Shown here: one piece after another, positions 17,174 to 25,745 of the stretch | Layout: each line of letters starts with the position of its first letter | Position numbering within the stretch: the first letter of the stretch is position 1 | NCBI GenBank assembly: GCA_023957335.1 | Contig: JAMLHC010000001.1 | Location: 124,001-188,000 of the forward strand | Length of the DNA stretch: 64,000 nt | Direction: 5' to 3' | Origin: Bacteroidota bacterium | GTDB taxonomy: Bacteria; Bacteroidota; Bacteroidia; NS11-12g; UBA955 | Notes under the pieces: generated by a model | Database searches by the model: none | Seen by the model: only the letters and a program-made list of their open reading frames with translations | What the model was told of the DNA's origin: nothing | Made by a program: the position numbers and the translations under genes

Positions 17174-18556
17174 GTGAATATTCAATTTCAAAAAAATGAT
17201 GACTTGTCAGCGAAACTGACCGTTACTTTTACTCCCGAAGACTATCAACCTAAGGTTGAAGAACAACTTAAAAAACAGCAAAAAAAGGTATCCATTAAAG
17301 GGTTCAGACCCGGCAAAGCCCCTATGGGGATGGTAAAAAAGATGTATGGTGAATCTGTACTCATCAACGAGATAAACGAATTGACCAACCAATCCATTAA
17401 CAATTACCTAAAAGATAACAACATTGAAATTCTGGCACGTCCAATTGAGTCACAAGACCAACAAGCTCTTGACTTTGCCAATCCAACAGACTTTACTTTA
17501 TCATTTGATATTGGTTTAGCACCTGCTGTGTCATTAAATATTTCAGACAAAGATGTTGTAAAAAGATATAAAATTAAATTACAAGATAGTGAGCTCGAGG
17601 ACGAAATCAAATATTTGACTGAGCGCTTTGGAGATATGACAGACAAAGACGTGGTTGAAGCTGACGACCTCATTTATGCTGCTGTCAACGAACTTGGTGA
17701 TGATGGCAAACACCTTGAAAGTGGAATTCACCATAAACATATTTCTTTTTCATTGAAAAATATTGAAGATGAAGAGACTCAAAAACTCTTATTAGGCAAA
17801 AAGAAAGATGACGTTTTCACTATAGATTTATTCAAAGTTTATAAAAATGACAAAGCAATGCTTGCACGCACACTTGAAGTAAGCGAAGACATAGTAAACG
17901 ACTTGAACCCTGTATTCGAACTCGAAATCCATGAAATCAAAACACATCAGGCTGCTGAGGTAAATCAGGCTTTGTTTGACAAAGTATTCCCCAACAGCGG
18001 AATCAATGATGAAACAAGTTTCAGAGCAAAATTATCCGAAAATATGGCGGAATACTATGCCGAAGAAGCAGAGCAACTTTTTGAACATTATTTAGATAAA
18101 AAACTGGATGAAAACCATCCTCTTACGCTTCCTGACAACTTTTTGAAAAGATGGCTAATGGAGAGCAAAGAAGGCGAATACAACGAAAGTAATATCGAAG
18201 AAAGGTACAGCCAAGAAGCTTTCGCTTTGCGTAGAATGTTGGTGCGCGAAAAAATTGCTGCAGAACACAAAATCGAAATTGCACCCGAAGAACTTGAAGA
18301 CACTGCTATTGCATACTCTATTGGACTGTTCAGACAGTATGGTATTCCAAATGCGACCGCAGACATGGTAAAAGATTATGCAATGAAGCAAATGAAAGAA
18401 TATGCATTTGTACAAAAAATGCATGACATTGCGCAAAGAAGAAAAGTAACCAATAAACTCAAAGAGATTGTTACAATTCAAGAAGAAGAAATCGGAAAAG
18501 AAGATTTTTACAAAAAAGTAAACGAACAAAGAGGCAACGAAACGGCTACTGCCTAA
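17174..18556 (+). CDS. tig: Trigger factor (ribosome-associated chaperone)
   Basis: A 460-residue chaperone that binds nascent chains at the ribosomal exit. The N-terminal ribosome-binding signature IKGFRPGKAP is at residues 41-50. The middle PPIase-like region (about 150-255) is divergent and may lack isomerase activity. The helical C-terminal region (SGINDETSFRAKLSENMAEYYAEE onward, in two stretches) forms the substrate-binding arms. GTG 17174 gives the typical MNI... start and no in-frame ATG lies nearby. The 17 nt around the start (17171-17187) are identical to those around the GTG of the exonuclease gene at 23436-23452. It follows tRNA-Leu by 36 nt. Confidence 0.93.
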   Translation: MNIQFQKNDDLSAKLTVTFTPEDYQPKVEEQLKKQQKKVSIKGFRPGKAPMGMVKKMYGESVLINEINELTNQSINNYLKDNNIEILARPIESQDQQALDFANPTDFTLSFDIGLAPAVSLNISDKDVVKRYKIKLQDSELEDEIKYLTERFGDMTDKDVVEADDLIYAAVNELGDDGKHLESGIHHKHISFSLKNIEDEETQKLLLGKKKDDVFTIDLFKVYKNDKAMLARTLEVSEDIVNDLNPVFELEIHEIKTHQAAEVNQALFDKVFPNSGINDETSFRAKLSENMAEYYAEEAEQLFEHYLDKKLDENHPLTLPDNFLKRWLMESKEGEYNESNIEERYSQEAFALRRMLVREKIAAEHKIEIAPEELEDTAIAYSIGLFRQYGIPNATADMVKDYAMKQMKEYAFVQKMHDIAQRRKVTNKLKEIVTIQEEEIGKEDFYKKVNEQRGNETATA

Positions 18557-18559
18557 ACC

Positions 18560-19633
18560 TTACTGAATCATTCGCAAAACCCTATACTTAGGGTAAGTTG
18601 GGCTATTGAAGAATTCAATAGATGCAGGGTCAATTGTAATCTTGCTAACTCTTGAAGTATTACGACTTGTAAACAGACCTAATCCATTTTCAATGTTGCT
18701 ATAATCGGTTTGCTTTTGAACAATACCAATCGAAGGCGTTGATGCTGCAACATAGTCAGACAAGTCTTGCGAAGCACTAATGAGGATAAAATCCGTGCGC
18801 ACGATTCTTCTTTGAATAGCAGGGTCAGTATTAAAAACTCCATTATCCATATTCCCCAAAAAGAAATCAAAAAATCCCACACCGGGAACAACTGTTATAC
18901 AGTTTGCAGGCAAATAAGGAGCCCCGGACTCATTCACAATATTTGAAGCAAAACGCCATGTGATTTTCTTGATAGTAGTTTGAGTGGTATCTGATTCAGG
19001 AAATTCGGCAACCCAAAACTCAAAAAAGGCATCTTGTGATTTTGCATGTAAACCATTCACAAAGCGTAGATTGATATTGAGTTTTGGCGAAACTGACCAA
19101 AAAGGATTGGCATTAGAAACAGGGTAATTAATCACCGGTCTTTCAACAATTACTGTTCTACCGGTTGCACTATAGCCCGTCTTATTGTCTTTTATCCACA
19201 AACGATAGGAATATTTAGGAAAAATAGAATCATGTGATGCATAAATAATATTGGAACTATTTTGAAAAAAACCTGAATCTTTAGGAATAGAATCAGTAGG
19301 GTGAAAAATAATTTCGCGTCCTGTCTGTTCCTCCACTAATTTCACAGTGGCATCTTCAAAATACAGCGAATCTTTGATTTGCGCCACTTGATGTGCGCTA
19401 GCATTAGGGTTTAAAAATGTTCTGCCAATTTTCAGATATTGTGTTTGCTGACTTAAATCAAGCAATCCATAAACCACAGCCTGTTCTTTGTATTCTGTAA
19501 AAACGTCTATTTCATTATTACAAGATTGTTGCGAAAAAGTTACGAATAGAATAATAATCACTCCAAAGCACTTCCCCACAATCTTTGATATTAAGTTTAA
19601 ACTCAATGTGATTGATTTTACTACTTTTGCCAT
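18560..19633 (-). CDS. DUF4249-like lipoprotein
   Basis: A 357-residue exported protein with a hydrophobic signal segment (CFGVIIILFVTFSQQSC) ending in a loose lipobox. Features resembling DUF4249 proteins of Bacteroidota are EQAVVYGLLDLSQQTQYLKIGRTFL near the mature N terminus (read in two segments), DATVKLVEEQTGREI, YRLWIKDNKTGYSATGRT and a strand-rich C terminus. DUF4249 genes often sit beside TonB-dependent receptors; none is present here, so no partner is evident. It is convergent with trigger factor (3 nt between stops) and divergent from the gene at 19655. The family call is tentative. Confidence 0.6.
   Translation of the reverse strand: MAKVVKSITLSLNLISKIVGKCFGVIIILFVTFSQQSCNNEIDVFTEYKEQAVVYGLLDLSQQTQYLKIGRTFLNPNASAHQVAQIKDSLYFEDATVKLVEEQTGREIIFHPTDSIPKDSGFFQNSSNIIYASHDSIFPKYSYRLWIKDNKTGYSATGRTVIVERPVINYPVSNANPFWSVSPKLNINLRFVNGLHAKSQDAFFEFWVAEFPESDTTQTTIKKITWRFASNIVNESGAPYLPANCITVVPGVGFFDFFLGNMDNGVFNTDPAIQRRIVRTDFILISASQDLSDYVAASTPSIGIVQKQTDYSNIENGLGLFTSRNTSRVSKITIDPASIEFFNSPTYPKYRVLRMIQ
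19622..19629 (+). promoter_or_regulatory. -7 box (TACTTTTG) for the coiled-coil protein gene
   Basis: Exact TAnnTTTG match 25 nt before ATG 19655. It lies inside the first codons of the divergent minus-strand gene (start 19633). That gene has its own near-box CATATTTG (minus strand, 19650-19657), so the two promoters overlap. Confidence 0.55.
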
Positions 19634-19654
19634 ACGCTTAAACGAAGCGCAAAT

Positions 19655-21034
19655 ATGAGACTTTTTAAATTCATCTTACTTGCTTTTATACCAACGAGCC
19701 TGTTTAGTCAGGAAGTGGCAAATGATTTTACCAAAATTCTGTTTAAAGATGATTTTACTTCTACTAAAAATGACGTATGGACACAAACCTACAACATCGA
19801 CAACTTGTTTGTCAAACAAGCCAACAGCTTTGATTTAGTCAGAAAAAATCCGCAACTCGGGTACTTTGTAATTCCGAACCTTAACGAGAAATATTCTTCT
19901 TATGAAATTAAAGCCGGCTTTACACTGATAAAATTAAACCGCAAAAACGCTTCAGCCGGGCTTCTACTCATGGCTGATAAAGATAAATCATCAGGCATTT
20001 TGGTTGAAGTAAATCAAAAACGACAATACAGAATCAGCCGAGTGTACCCCGACAGAATAGTCCCTATATCCAAAGGCAAAGACGGATGGGTTAATAATTC
20101 ATTCGCTGTAACCAAAGATTACAATGAAATTTTAGTCAGAACAAGCAACAAGGTCTATGACTTGTATATCAACCAAAAGTTTATTACATCTTTTTCCGAA
20201 ATCGAACTTGCCAAAGGCTCATTTGGATTATATATAGGTCCTACATCGCGTGCTTCGTTCAAATTTGTAGAACTGCTGGGTGAAGACGCAATCAAACAGC
20301 AACCCAAGATTGACCCAAATGCAAGTCCGGAAGATGTAGCACTTTCACAGATTATAATTCAACTCAGAAATGATTTAGCAAAGAAAGATGCCGAGATTGA
20401 AGAACTGCGCACAAAACTTAAGAATTGCAATGGCTCTATACCGTCAAACACGCCTCAAAACTATGGTCCCGACACAGCACTCATTAATAGAAATAGGGAG
20501 CTGAACGCCAAAGTCAGAGACATGAGCAATGAGAATGATATCTTAAAAGCCGAATTGCTCAAAGCAAAAGCCGAGATGGCACGGTTGCAAAAATTCAAAG
20601 ACGAAATACAAACCCAACAAAGCGGTGATATTGTTATTAACCTTACCAATTTGGTTACAACACAAAAAGATAAAATTACCGAATTGGAAACCAAATCCAA
20701 TCAGTTGCAAGAAGAAAACAATCTTATCAAAAATGACAATACAGTTCTCTCAAACCAAATAATGAAGCGCGATCAAAGGATTACAAAACTCGAAGAAAAA
20801 AATCACGAATTGGATTCCATCAACAACAAATACAGAGAAATTTTAATGCGCTTCAATATTGACCCGAACAACCCTGTTGCTCCTGTAATAGAGAACAAAG
20901 ACAACAATACAAACCAAGATATTCCGCCAAGCAAAGAGACCATTGAGCAAGACTATATCAATCAACTGATTGAAAAAGAAAGAGAAGAAAAGAAGAGGAA
21001 AGAGGAAGAGGAAAGAAAGCGCAATGGAAATTAA
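19655..21034 (+). CDS. Exported protein: LamG-like domain plus long coiled coil
   Basis: A 459-residue protein with a signal peptide (MRLFKFILLAFIPTSLFSQ). Residues about 25-210 resemble a concanavalin/LamG-like jelly roll (ILFKDDFTSTKNDVW, YEIKAGFTLIKL, AGLLLMADKDKSSGILVEV, GSFGLYIG). From about 225 the protein is a long heptad-rich coiled coil (AEIEELRTKLKN, ELLKAKAEMARLQKFKDEIQ, ITELETKSNQLQEENN), ending in a KEREEKKRKEEEERKRN tail. No family is recognised. Probably periplasmic or outer-membrane associated. It is followed after 2 nt by the hotdog protein and then smpB. Confidence 0.7.
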   Translation: MRLFKFILLAFIPTSLFSQEVANDFTKILFKDDFTSTKNDVWTQTYNIDNLFVKQANSFDLVRKNPQLGYFVIPNLNEKYSSYEIKAGFTLIKLNRKNASAGLLLMADKDKSSGILVEVNQKRQYRISRVYPDRIVPISKGKDGWVNNSFAVTKDYNEILVRTSNKVYDLYINQKFITSFSEIELAKGSFGLYIGPTSRASFKFVELLGEDAIKQQPKIDPNASPEDVALSQIIIQLRNDLAKKDAEIEELRTKLKNCNGSIPSNTPQNYGPDTALINRNRELNAKVRDMSNENDILKAELLKAKAEMARLQKFKDEIQTQQSGDIVINLTNLVTTQKDKITELETKSNQLQEENNLIKNDNTVLSNQIMKRDQRITKLEEKNHELDSINNKYREILMRFNIDPNNPVAPVIENKDNNTNQDIPPSKETIEQDYINQLIEKEREEKKRKEEEERKRNGN

Positions 21035-21036
21035 CA

Positions 21037-21429
21037 ATGAAGCAGATTTTTAAAGTAGGCGACAAAAAATTCTTTTCCAAAACAATCACAGAGGCTGACA
21101 CAGCTGCATTTGACAACGGTCAAGTGCATCCGGTGTATTCAACATTTGCTTTGGGTAGAGATGCAGAATGGGTCTGTCGCACATTTGTTCTTGAAATGAA
21201 AGAAGAAAACGAAGAAGGAATTGGAACTTCTTTGTCCATACAACACCTATCCCCTGCCCTGACGGGTCAAATCATAGAGTTTGAAGCCGAAATTTACGAA
21301 ATAACCGGCAACTCAATTCAATGTAAATACACCGCACGAGTTGGGGAGCGAATAATTGCAACCGGAACTCAAGGACAAAAAATCCTGACCAAAGTCAAGA
21401 TTGAACAACTTTTTAAATCATTGAAATAG
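21037..21429 (+). CDS. Hotdog-fold thioesterase-like protein (FlK-like)
   Basis: A 130-residue protein resembling the fluoroacetyl-CoA thioesterase/FlK-type hotdog family: VHPVYSTFALGRDAEWVCR, LEMKEENEEGIGTSLSIQHLSPALTGQIIEFEAEI (as consecutive segments) and a central strand set ending ARVGERIIATGTQGQKIL. Inferred role: hydrolysis of a small acyl-CoA or acyl binding; the substrate is unknown. ATG 21037 is 2 nt after the upstream stop, suggesting an operon that continues into smpB 9 nt later. Confidence 0.7.
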   Translation: MKQIFKVGDKKFFSKTITEADTAAFDNGQVHPVYSTFALGRDAEWVCRTFVLEMKEENEEGIGTSLSIQHLSPALTGQIIEFEAEIYEITGNSIQCKYTARVGERIIATGTQGQKILTKVKIEQLFKSLK

Positions 21430-21438
21430 CAAGCACTT

Positions 21439-21879
21439 ATGTCCAATCTGAATATAGTCAATAAAAAAGCAGGGTTTAATTATGCATTGGAACAGAAATA
21501 TACTGCCGGCATGGCGCTGACCGGAACTGAAGTAAAATCAATCAGACAAAGTAATGCTTCTATTTCTGAAGCCTATTGCGTGATTGAAGGAAATGAACTT
21601 TTCATTAAAAACATGCATATTTCTGAGTGGAAATTTGGCAGTTATCTCAACCACGAACCATTGCGAACCCGTAAACTTCTGCTCACAAAAAAAGAACTTC
21701 GCAAACTCAAAAGAGGGATTGAGACTGAAGGCTACGCAATCATTCCAATAAGAGTTTTCTTGAGTGATAGAGGACTTATCAAAATCGAGATTGCATTAGC
21801 CAAAGGTAAAAAATTGTTTGACAAAAGAGAAGACATCAAGAAAAAAGATCTGGAACGAGAGACCAAACGCAAGTTCTGA
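21439..21879 (+). CDS. smpB: SsrA (tmRNA)-binding protein SmpB
   Basis: Delivers tmRNA to stalled ribosomes for trans-translation. The 146-residue product has the conserved core: NKKAGFNYALEQKYTAGMAL, LTGTEVKSIRQSNASI, NMHISEW, RTRKLLLTKKELRKL, YAIIPIRVFLSDRG, and the basic tail AKGKKLFDKREDIKKKD ending RETKRKF. Length is normal. It lies 9 nt after the hotdog gene. The ssrA RNA gene itself was not seen in this window. Confidence 0.97.
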   Translation: MSNLNIVNKKAGFNYALEQKYTAGMALTGTEVKSIRQSNASISEAYCVIEGNELFIKNMHISEWKFGSYLNHEPLRTRKLLLTKKELRKLKRGIETEGYAIIPIRVFLSDRGLIKIEIALAKGKKLFDKREDIKKKDLERETKRKF

Positions 21880-21888
21880 GAATAACAC

Positions 21889-21896
21889 TATTTTTG
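21889..21896 (+). promoter_or_regulatory. -7 box (TATTTTTG) 4 nt before ATG 21901
   Basis: Exact TAnnTTTG. Only four bases separate the box from the start codon, so the transcript is predicted to be leaderless. Confidence 0.6.
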
Positions 21897-21900
21897 TTCC

Positions 21901-22542
21901 ATGCGCCACAACAGAAAAATACTACTGGGAATATTTATCATCTTCCTTTCCGGAGTGGCAAATGCGCAAATCATTAGAACACAATACATCGCAATTCAAG
22001 GAGGGGTATTAGATTTTTCCTCTCGCTGGCTGAACAATCCCTATTCATACAATAAACGTATATCTGCATTGAGCCAAATAGAATACGGCTATCCTTTGTC
22101 AAAATATTTCAGCACTTATGCTAATGTATCCTTAGGACATCTCAAAAACATGGGAACAAACTTCCCGTCCGAGATTGGGTCTGATTTTTTTAGAATAGGT
22201 GCCGGGCTGCTTCTCAACCCCAATAACGGTACTTTTTTTCTGAGTGAGCATCCAAAAACGATTGAGCCTTATGGGATTGTGGGTTATAATTTTGATGTCA
22301 TAGGCAAAAACCCTCAAGCCAATTTAAACCGAATGATTTCCAGTGTTTGCTTTGGAGTTGGTTGTTGGATTTTGATTGCAGATAGGTTATGCGTGGGTTA
22401 TCGCTATACTCTCAACCAAAAACTTGGGCAAGATTACAGAACCTTCAATCAACACACAATGGGTTTCTTGATTGGATTAAATAGTTTTATTCAAGAAGTG
22501 AAACAAACTCCTATTAAACTTGAACACGAGAACACATATTAA
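21901..22542 (+). CDS. Outer-membrane beta-barrel protein, unknown function
   Basis: A 213-residue protein with a signal peptide (MRHNRKILLGIFIIFLSGVANAQ) and strand-rich mature part: YIAIQGGVLDFSSRW, YFSTYANVSLGHL, FFRIGAGLLLN, PYGIVGYNFDVIG, SVCFGVGCWILIADRLCVGYRYTL and HTMGFLIGLNSFI. It fits a small (about 8-strand) outer-membrane barrel. No specific family is recognised. A short unannotated stretch (22543-22618) separates it from trmD. Confidence 0.65.
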   Translation: MRHNRKILLGIFIIFLSGVANAQIIRTQYIAIQGGVLDFSSRWLNNPYSYNKRISALSQIEYGYPLSKYFSTYANVSLGHLKNMGTNFPSEIGSDFFRIGAGLLLNPNNGTFFLSEHPKTIEPYGIVGYNFDVIGKNPQANLNRMISSVCFGVGCWILIADRLCVGYRYTLNQKLGQDYRTFNQHTMGFLIGLNSFIQEVKQTPIKLEHENTY

Positions 22543-22601
22543 GACTGAAGATAACTTACATGAAATCACCAAAAAGAATCAATTCCATAGCTCTTAAGGC
22601 T

Positions 22602-22609
22602 TAATTTCG
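22602..22609 (+). promoter_or_regulatory. Weak -7 box (TAATTTCG) before trmD
   Basis: One mismatch to TAnnTTTG, 9 nt before the trmD ATG at 22619, the same position as boxes of neighbouring genes. Confidence 0.35.
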
Positions 22610-22618
22610 ACTTCACCA

Positions 22619-23293
22619 ATGAGAATAGACATCATAACCGTACTTCCTGAATTGCTGCAGAGTCCTTTTAACCACTCCATCATACAAAGAGCAAAGGACA
22701 AAGGGCTAGTTGAGATTCACATCCATGCACTCCGAGACTATGCCGACAATAAATACAAGCAAGTTGACGACTATCCCTATGGCGGAGGTGCAGGAATGGT
22801 CATCATGCCCTCTCCCTTAGCAAAATGCATAGAAAAACTCAAAGCCGAAAGAAGTTATGATGAAATAATTTTCCTAACCCCGGACGGATTGCCTGCCAAG
22901 CAAAAATTAGTAAACACGCTCTCACTGACAGAAAACTTACTCATCATCAGTGGACACTACAAAGGAATTGACCAAAGAATCCGTGACAAATATGTTACAC
23001 TTGAAATTAGTATTGGAGATTTTGTGGTTACCGGAGGCGAGATTCCGACTGCTTTGTTGGTGGACGGTATTGTCCGACTGATTCCGGGCGTAATCAGCAA
23101 TGAAGAAAGTGCATTATCAGACAGTTTTCAGGATGGTCTATTGGCACCTCCGGTATATACACGCCCTGCGGAGTTCGAAGGAATGAAAGTGCCCGATGTG
23201 CTATTGTCAGGCAATTTCAAAGAGATTGAAAACTGGCGATTGGAACAAGCTGAAAAACGAACACAAGAAAAAAGACCTGACCTTTTTAATTAG
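22619..23293 (+). CDS. trmD: tRNA (guanine-N1)-methyltransferase TrmD
   Basis: Methylates G37 of tRNAs that have a G at position 36, using SAM, to prevent frameshifting. The 224-residue product shows the trefoil-knot SPOUT features: [77 protein letters not shown] and [15 protein letters not shown], ending [20 protein letters not shown]. Length is typical. In many bacteria trmD lies with rpsP/rimM/rplS; that cluster is not present here. Confidence 0.97.
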   Translation: MRIDIITVLPELLQSPFNHSIIQRAKDKGLVEIHIHALRDYADNKYKQVDDYPYGGGAGMVIMPSPLAKCIEKLKAERSYDEIIFLTPDGLPAKQKLVNTLSLTENLLIISGHYKGIDQRIRDKYVTLEISIGDFVVTGGEIPTALLVDGIVRLIPGVISNEESALSDSFQDGLLAPPVYTRPAEFEGMKVPDVLLSGNFKEIENWRLEQAEKRTQEKRPDLFN

Positions 23294-23426
23294 CAAACTT
23301 TTTTTCATTGCATAAAAAATGCAACATGTTTGGGGTGGTGTATCCCGCCTAATCTACAAGTTCGTGCAAGCAATTTAAAACAGAATTCAGTTGTTAATTA
23401 ACTTAGCGAATTATTAATTGTTCCGC

Positions 23427-23434
23427 TATTTTTG
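23427..23434 (+). promoter_or_regulatory. -7 box (TATTTTTG) 4 nt before the exonuclease GTG
   Basis: Exact TAnnTTTG; GTG 23439 follows after 4 nt, again predicting a leaderless mRNA. The longer TTG reading from 23418 would start upstream of this promoter. Confidence 0.6.
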
Positions 23435-23438
23435 TTCC

Positions 23439-24221
23439 GTGAATATTCAATTAAAAAGAAATCTGGTCGTATTGGACATTGAGAGTACAGGAGTGAATTT
23501 TATAAAAGACAAAATTGTCGAACTATTTTTGCTAAAAATAAAACCGAATGGCGAACAAGAAGAATATCTGCAAAGGTTTAATCCTCAGGTATTGATGACA
23601 GAAGATGTGATTGCTATCCACGGCATAACCAATGAAATGGTAGCCAACGAACCTGTATTTGCAGAACGCGCAAAAGAAATAATGACTTTTATCGGAGATG
23701 CAGACTTGGCAGGTTTTAATTCAGACAAATTTGATATTCCCATGCTCATGGAAGAATTGGGTAGAGCCGGTATTGATTTGATGATTGAAAAGCGCAAGAC
23801 TATTGATGTACAAAGAATTTTCCATAAAATGGAACCGCGCAATCTGGCTGCTGCCTATCAATTTTATTGTAATAAAGAATTGGACGGGGCGCACTCAGCC
23901 AATGCAGATACACGCGCAACATGGGAAATATTAGAGGCACAAATTGAAAAATACAATTCACTTGCCAAAACAGTAGCGGGGCTTTCCGAATTTACATCTA
24001 ATGGCGAGACGCTGGATTTATCCGGCAGGGTAACCTATAACAGCAAAAGGATTCCCGTTTTTAACTTCGGAAAATACAAAGGGTTCGCAGTTAAGGAGGT
24101 GTTTCAAAAAGAGCCATCTTATTTTGATTGGATTATGAACTCAGATTTTTCGATGCAGACAAAAAAGATTATCACCGCCCTTCGTCTGGAAATGATGAAT
24201 GAAGGAAATACAAGCAAATAA
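23439..24221 (+). CDS. DnaQ-like 3'-5' exonuclease (DEDDh family)
   Basis: A 260-residue protein. The exonuclease domain carries the DEDDh residues: VLDIESTG (D13, E15), ADLAGFNSDKFDIPML (third acidic residue) and DGAHSANADTRAT (His and last Asp). After residue ~205, a ~50-residue C-terminal module (RIPVFNFGKYKGFAVKEVF, PSYFDWIMNSDF) resembles the DUF3820-like/quorum-type appendage found on such exonucleases. Substrate is probably single-stranded DNA or RNA ends; it could be a repair or Pol III proofreading-like nuclease. RluA-type synthase follows after 3 nt. Confidence 0.87.
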   Translation: MNIQLKRNLVVLDIESTGVNFIKDKIVELFLLKIKPNGEQEEYLQRFNPQVLMTEDVIAIHGITNEMVANEPVFAERAKEIMTFIGDADLAGFNSDKFDIPMLMEELGRAGIDLMIEKRKTIDVQRIFHKMEPRNLAAAYQFYCNKELDGAHSANADTRATWEILEAQIEKYNSLAKTVAGLSEFTSNGETLDLSGRVTYNSKRIPVFNFGKYKGFAVKEVFQKEPSYFDWIMNSDFSMQTKKIITALRLEMMNEGNTSK

Positions 24222-24224
24222 TTT

Positions 24225-24947
24225 ATGACAAAGGCTAAACGTGGATTATGCATTATCTATGAGGATGAAAATTACTTGGTGATAGACAAACCTTCCGGTG
24301 TGGCGAGTTTGGATGAACATGTTTTTACGACACCATCTATTTTGCGCCTGCTCAAATCTCAATTTCCTGATGCACAACTTTGTCATAGATTAGACAAAGA
24401 AACGTCCGGATGTCTGTTGGCATCTAAACACAACGCTGCCTATCGCCATGCTGCCGTACTATTTGAAAAAAGATTGGTGGAAAAGACTTATACCGCTATT
24501 TGCAACGGTTCAAGCAATTTTGAAAACCTATGCATTGATTTACCCTTACAAACCTCATCCAAAAGGGTAAAAGTATCACACCGATACGGGAAACCTGCTC
24601 AGACGATAGTCAATACGACAGAGCATTTTAAACATTTCAGCGTTGTAGAATGCAAACCCCTAAGCGGACGAACTCACCAAATCAGAGTACATCTTGCCGA
24701 ACAGCATACGCCAATTATCAATGACAGTCTTTATGGTGGCACGCCACCCTTGTTATCCAAAATCAAACGCCATTTTCAACTATCCAAAGGCGAAGAATCA
24801 GAAAGCCCCATCATAGAACGCATTGCATTGCATGCTTCGGGCTTGTCGTTTGACAGTATTGACGGTAAAAGATTAGAAATTAAATGCCCGCTGAGCAAAG
24901 ACTTAGATGCATTACTTAAGATTTTGAGGCGATACGATAGTGCTTAA
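24225..24947 (+). CDS. RluA-family pseudouridine synthase
   Basis: A 240-residue enzyme isomerising uridine in rRNA or tRNA. It shows the family motifs LVIDKPSGVAS, CHRLDKETSGCLLAS (catalytic Asp in RLDKETSG), VEKTYTAIC, PLSGRTHQIRVHLAEQ and NDSLYGG. No N-terminal S4 domain is present, so it is like RluA/TruC-type rather than RluD. Which uridine is modified cannot be told. It overlaps nothing and is convergent with the Fe-S genes, 7 nt apart. Confidence 0.92.
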   Translation: MTKAKRGLCIIYEDENYLVIDKPSGVASLDEHVFTTPSILRLLKSQFPDAQLCHRLDKETSGCLLASKHNAAYRHAAVLFEKRLVEKTYTAICNGSSNFENLCIDLPLQTSSKRVKVSHRYGKPAQTIVNTTEHFKHFSVVECKPLSGRTHQIRVHLAEQHTPIINDSLYGGTPPLLSKIKRHFQLSKGEESESPIIERIALHASGLSFDSIDGKRLEIKCPLSKDLDALLKILRRYDSA

Positions 24948-24954
24948 GACTTTA

Positions 24955-25740
24955 TCAATCTATCAAGTCTTCTGCCTTGGCAATGAGTTCTGCAATATCA
25001 ATGACTTGCATATTATTTTCCTGACCGCAAGCTTTGACACCGTCTTGCAGCATAATCATACAAAAGGGGCAGTTTGATGCCACAATTTTGGCTTCGGTTT
25101 CAATAGCTTGTTCAATTCGAGCAGTATTGATTTCCTTTTTCCCTTTTTCAGACTCTTTGAAAACCTGCGCTCCCCCTGCACCGCAGCACATCCCTTTGCT
25201 TCTACATGTTTTCATTTCGACCAAGTCTGCTTCCATAGCAGCAATCACTTCTCGGGGTGCTTCATAAACATCATTACCTCTGCCGAGATAACAGCTATCA
25301 TGATAGGTAATTTTTTTACCTTTATAAAAACCTCCCTTTATTTTGAGCCGTCCTTCATTGATAAGGCTTTGCAGAAATTGCATATGGTGAAGTACTTCAT
25401 AATTACCTCCTAATTCGGGGTATTCATTTTTTATGGTGTTAAAGCAGTGAGGACAAGTTGCAACAATTTTCTCGACACCATATCCATTCAACACAGCAAT
25501 ATTATTATTTGCTTGCATCTGAAACAGGAATTCATTTCCAGCTCTTTTTGCAGGGTCTCCTGTACAACTTTCTTCGTTACCTAAGACCGCAAACTTAACT
25601 CCTGCATAATCCAATATTTTGGCAAAAGCTTTTGTTACACGTTGTGCTCTTTGGTCAAAACTACCGGCACATCCCACCCAAAAAAGGATTTCGGGGGTTT
25701 CACCGGCAGCTATATAATCGGCATAAGTTCTTACTTTCAT
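24955..25740 (-). CDS. CCG-domain (Fe-S)-binding protein, HdrB/GlpC-like
   Basis: A 261-residue soluble protein with two cysteine-rich CCG-type domains: WVGCAGSFDQRAQ, ATCPHCFNTIK, YHDSCYLGRGNDVYEAPRE and KGMCCGAGGAQVF, then SNCPFCMIML. Such domains bind an unusual 4Fe-4S cluster in heterodisulfide reductase B, GlpC and LldE-like proteins. It begins 5 nt after the membrane 4Fe-4S partner, so the two form a pair. Inferred role: electron transfer between the quinone pool and an unidentified acceptor or donor. No flavoprotein subunit is seen nearby. Confidence 0.88.
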   Translation of the reverse strand: MKVRTYADYIAAGETPEILFWVGCAGSFDQRAQRVTKAFAKILDYAGVKFAVLGNEESCTGDPAKRAGNEFLFQMQANNNIAVLNGYGVEKIVATCPHCFNTIKNEYPELGGNYEVLHHMQFLQSLINEGRLKIKGGFYKGKKITYHDSCYLGRGNDVYEAPREVIAAMEADLVEMKTCRSKGMCCGAGGAQVFKESEKGKKEINTARIEQAIETEAKIVASNCPFCMIMLQDGVKACGQENNMQVIDIAELIAKAEDLID

Positions 25741-25745
25741 TTTTT

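Noticed and set aside
23308-23324. Hairpin TTGCAT/ATGCAA after trmD, as a terminator
   Set aside because: Six-base AT-rich stem with no T-run on the 3' side of either strand; cannot support a terminator call.
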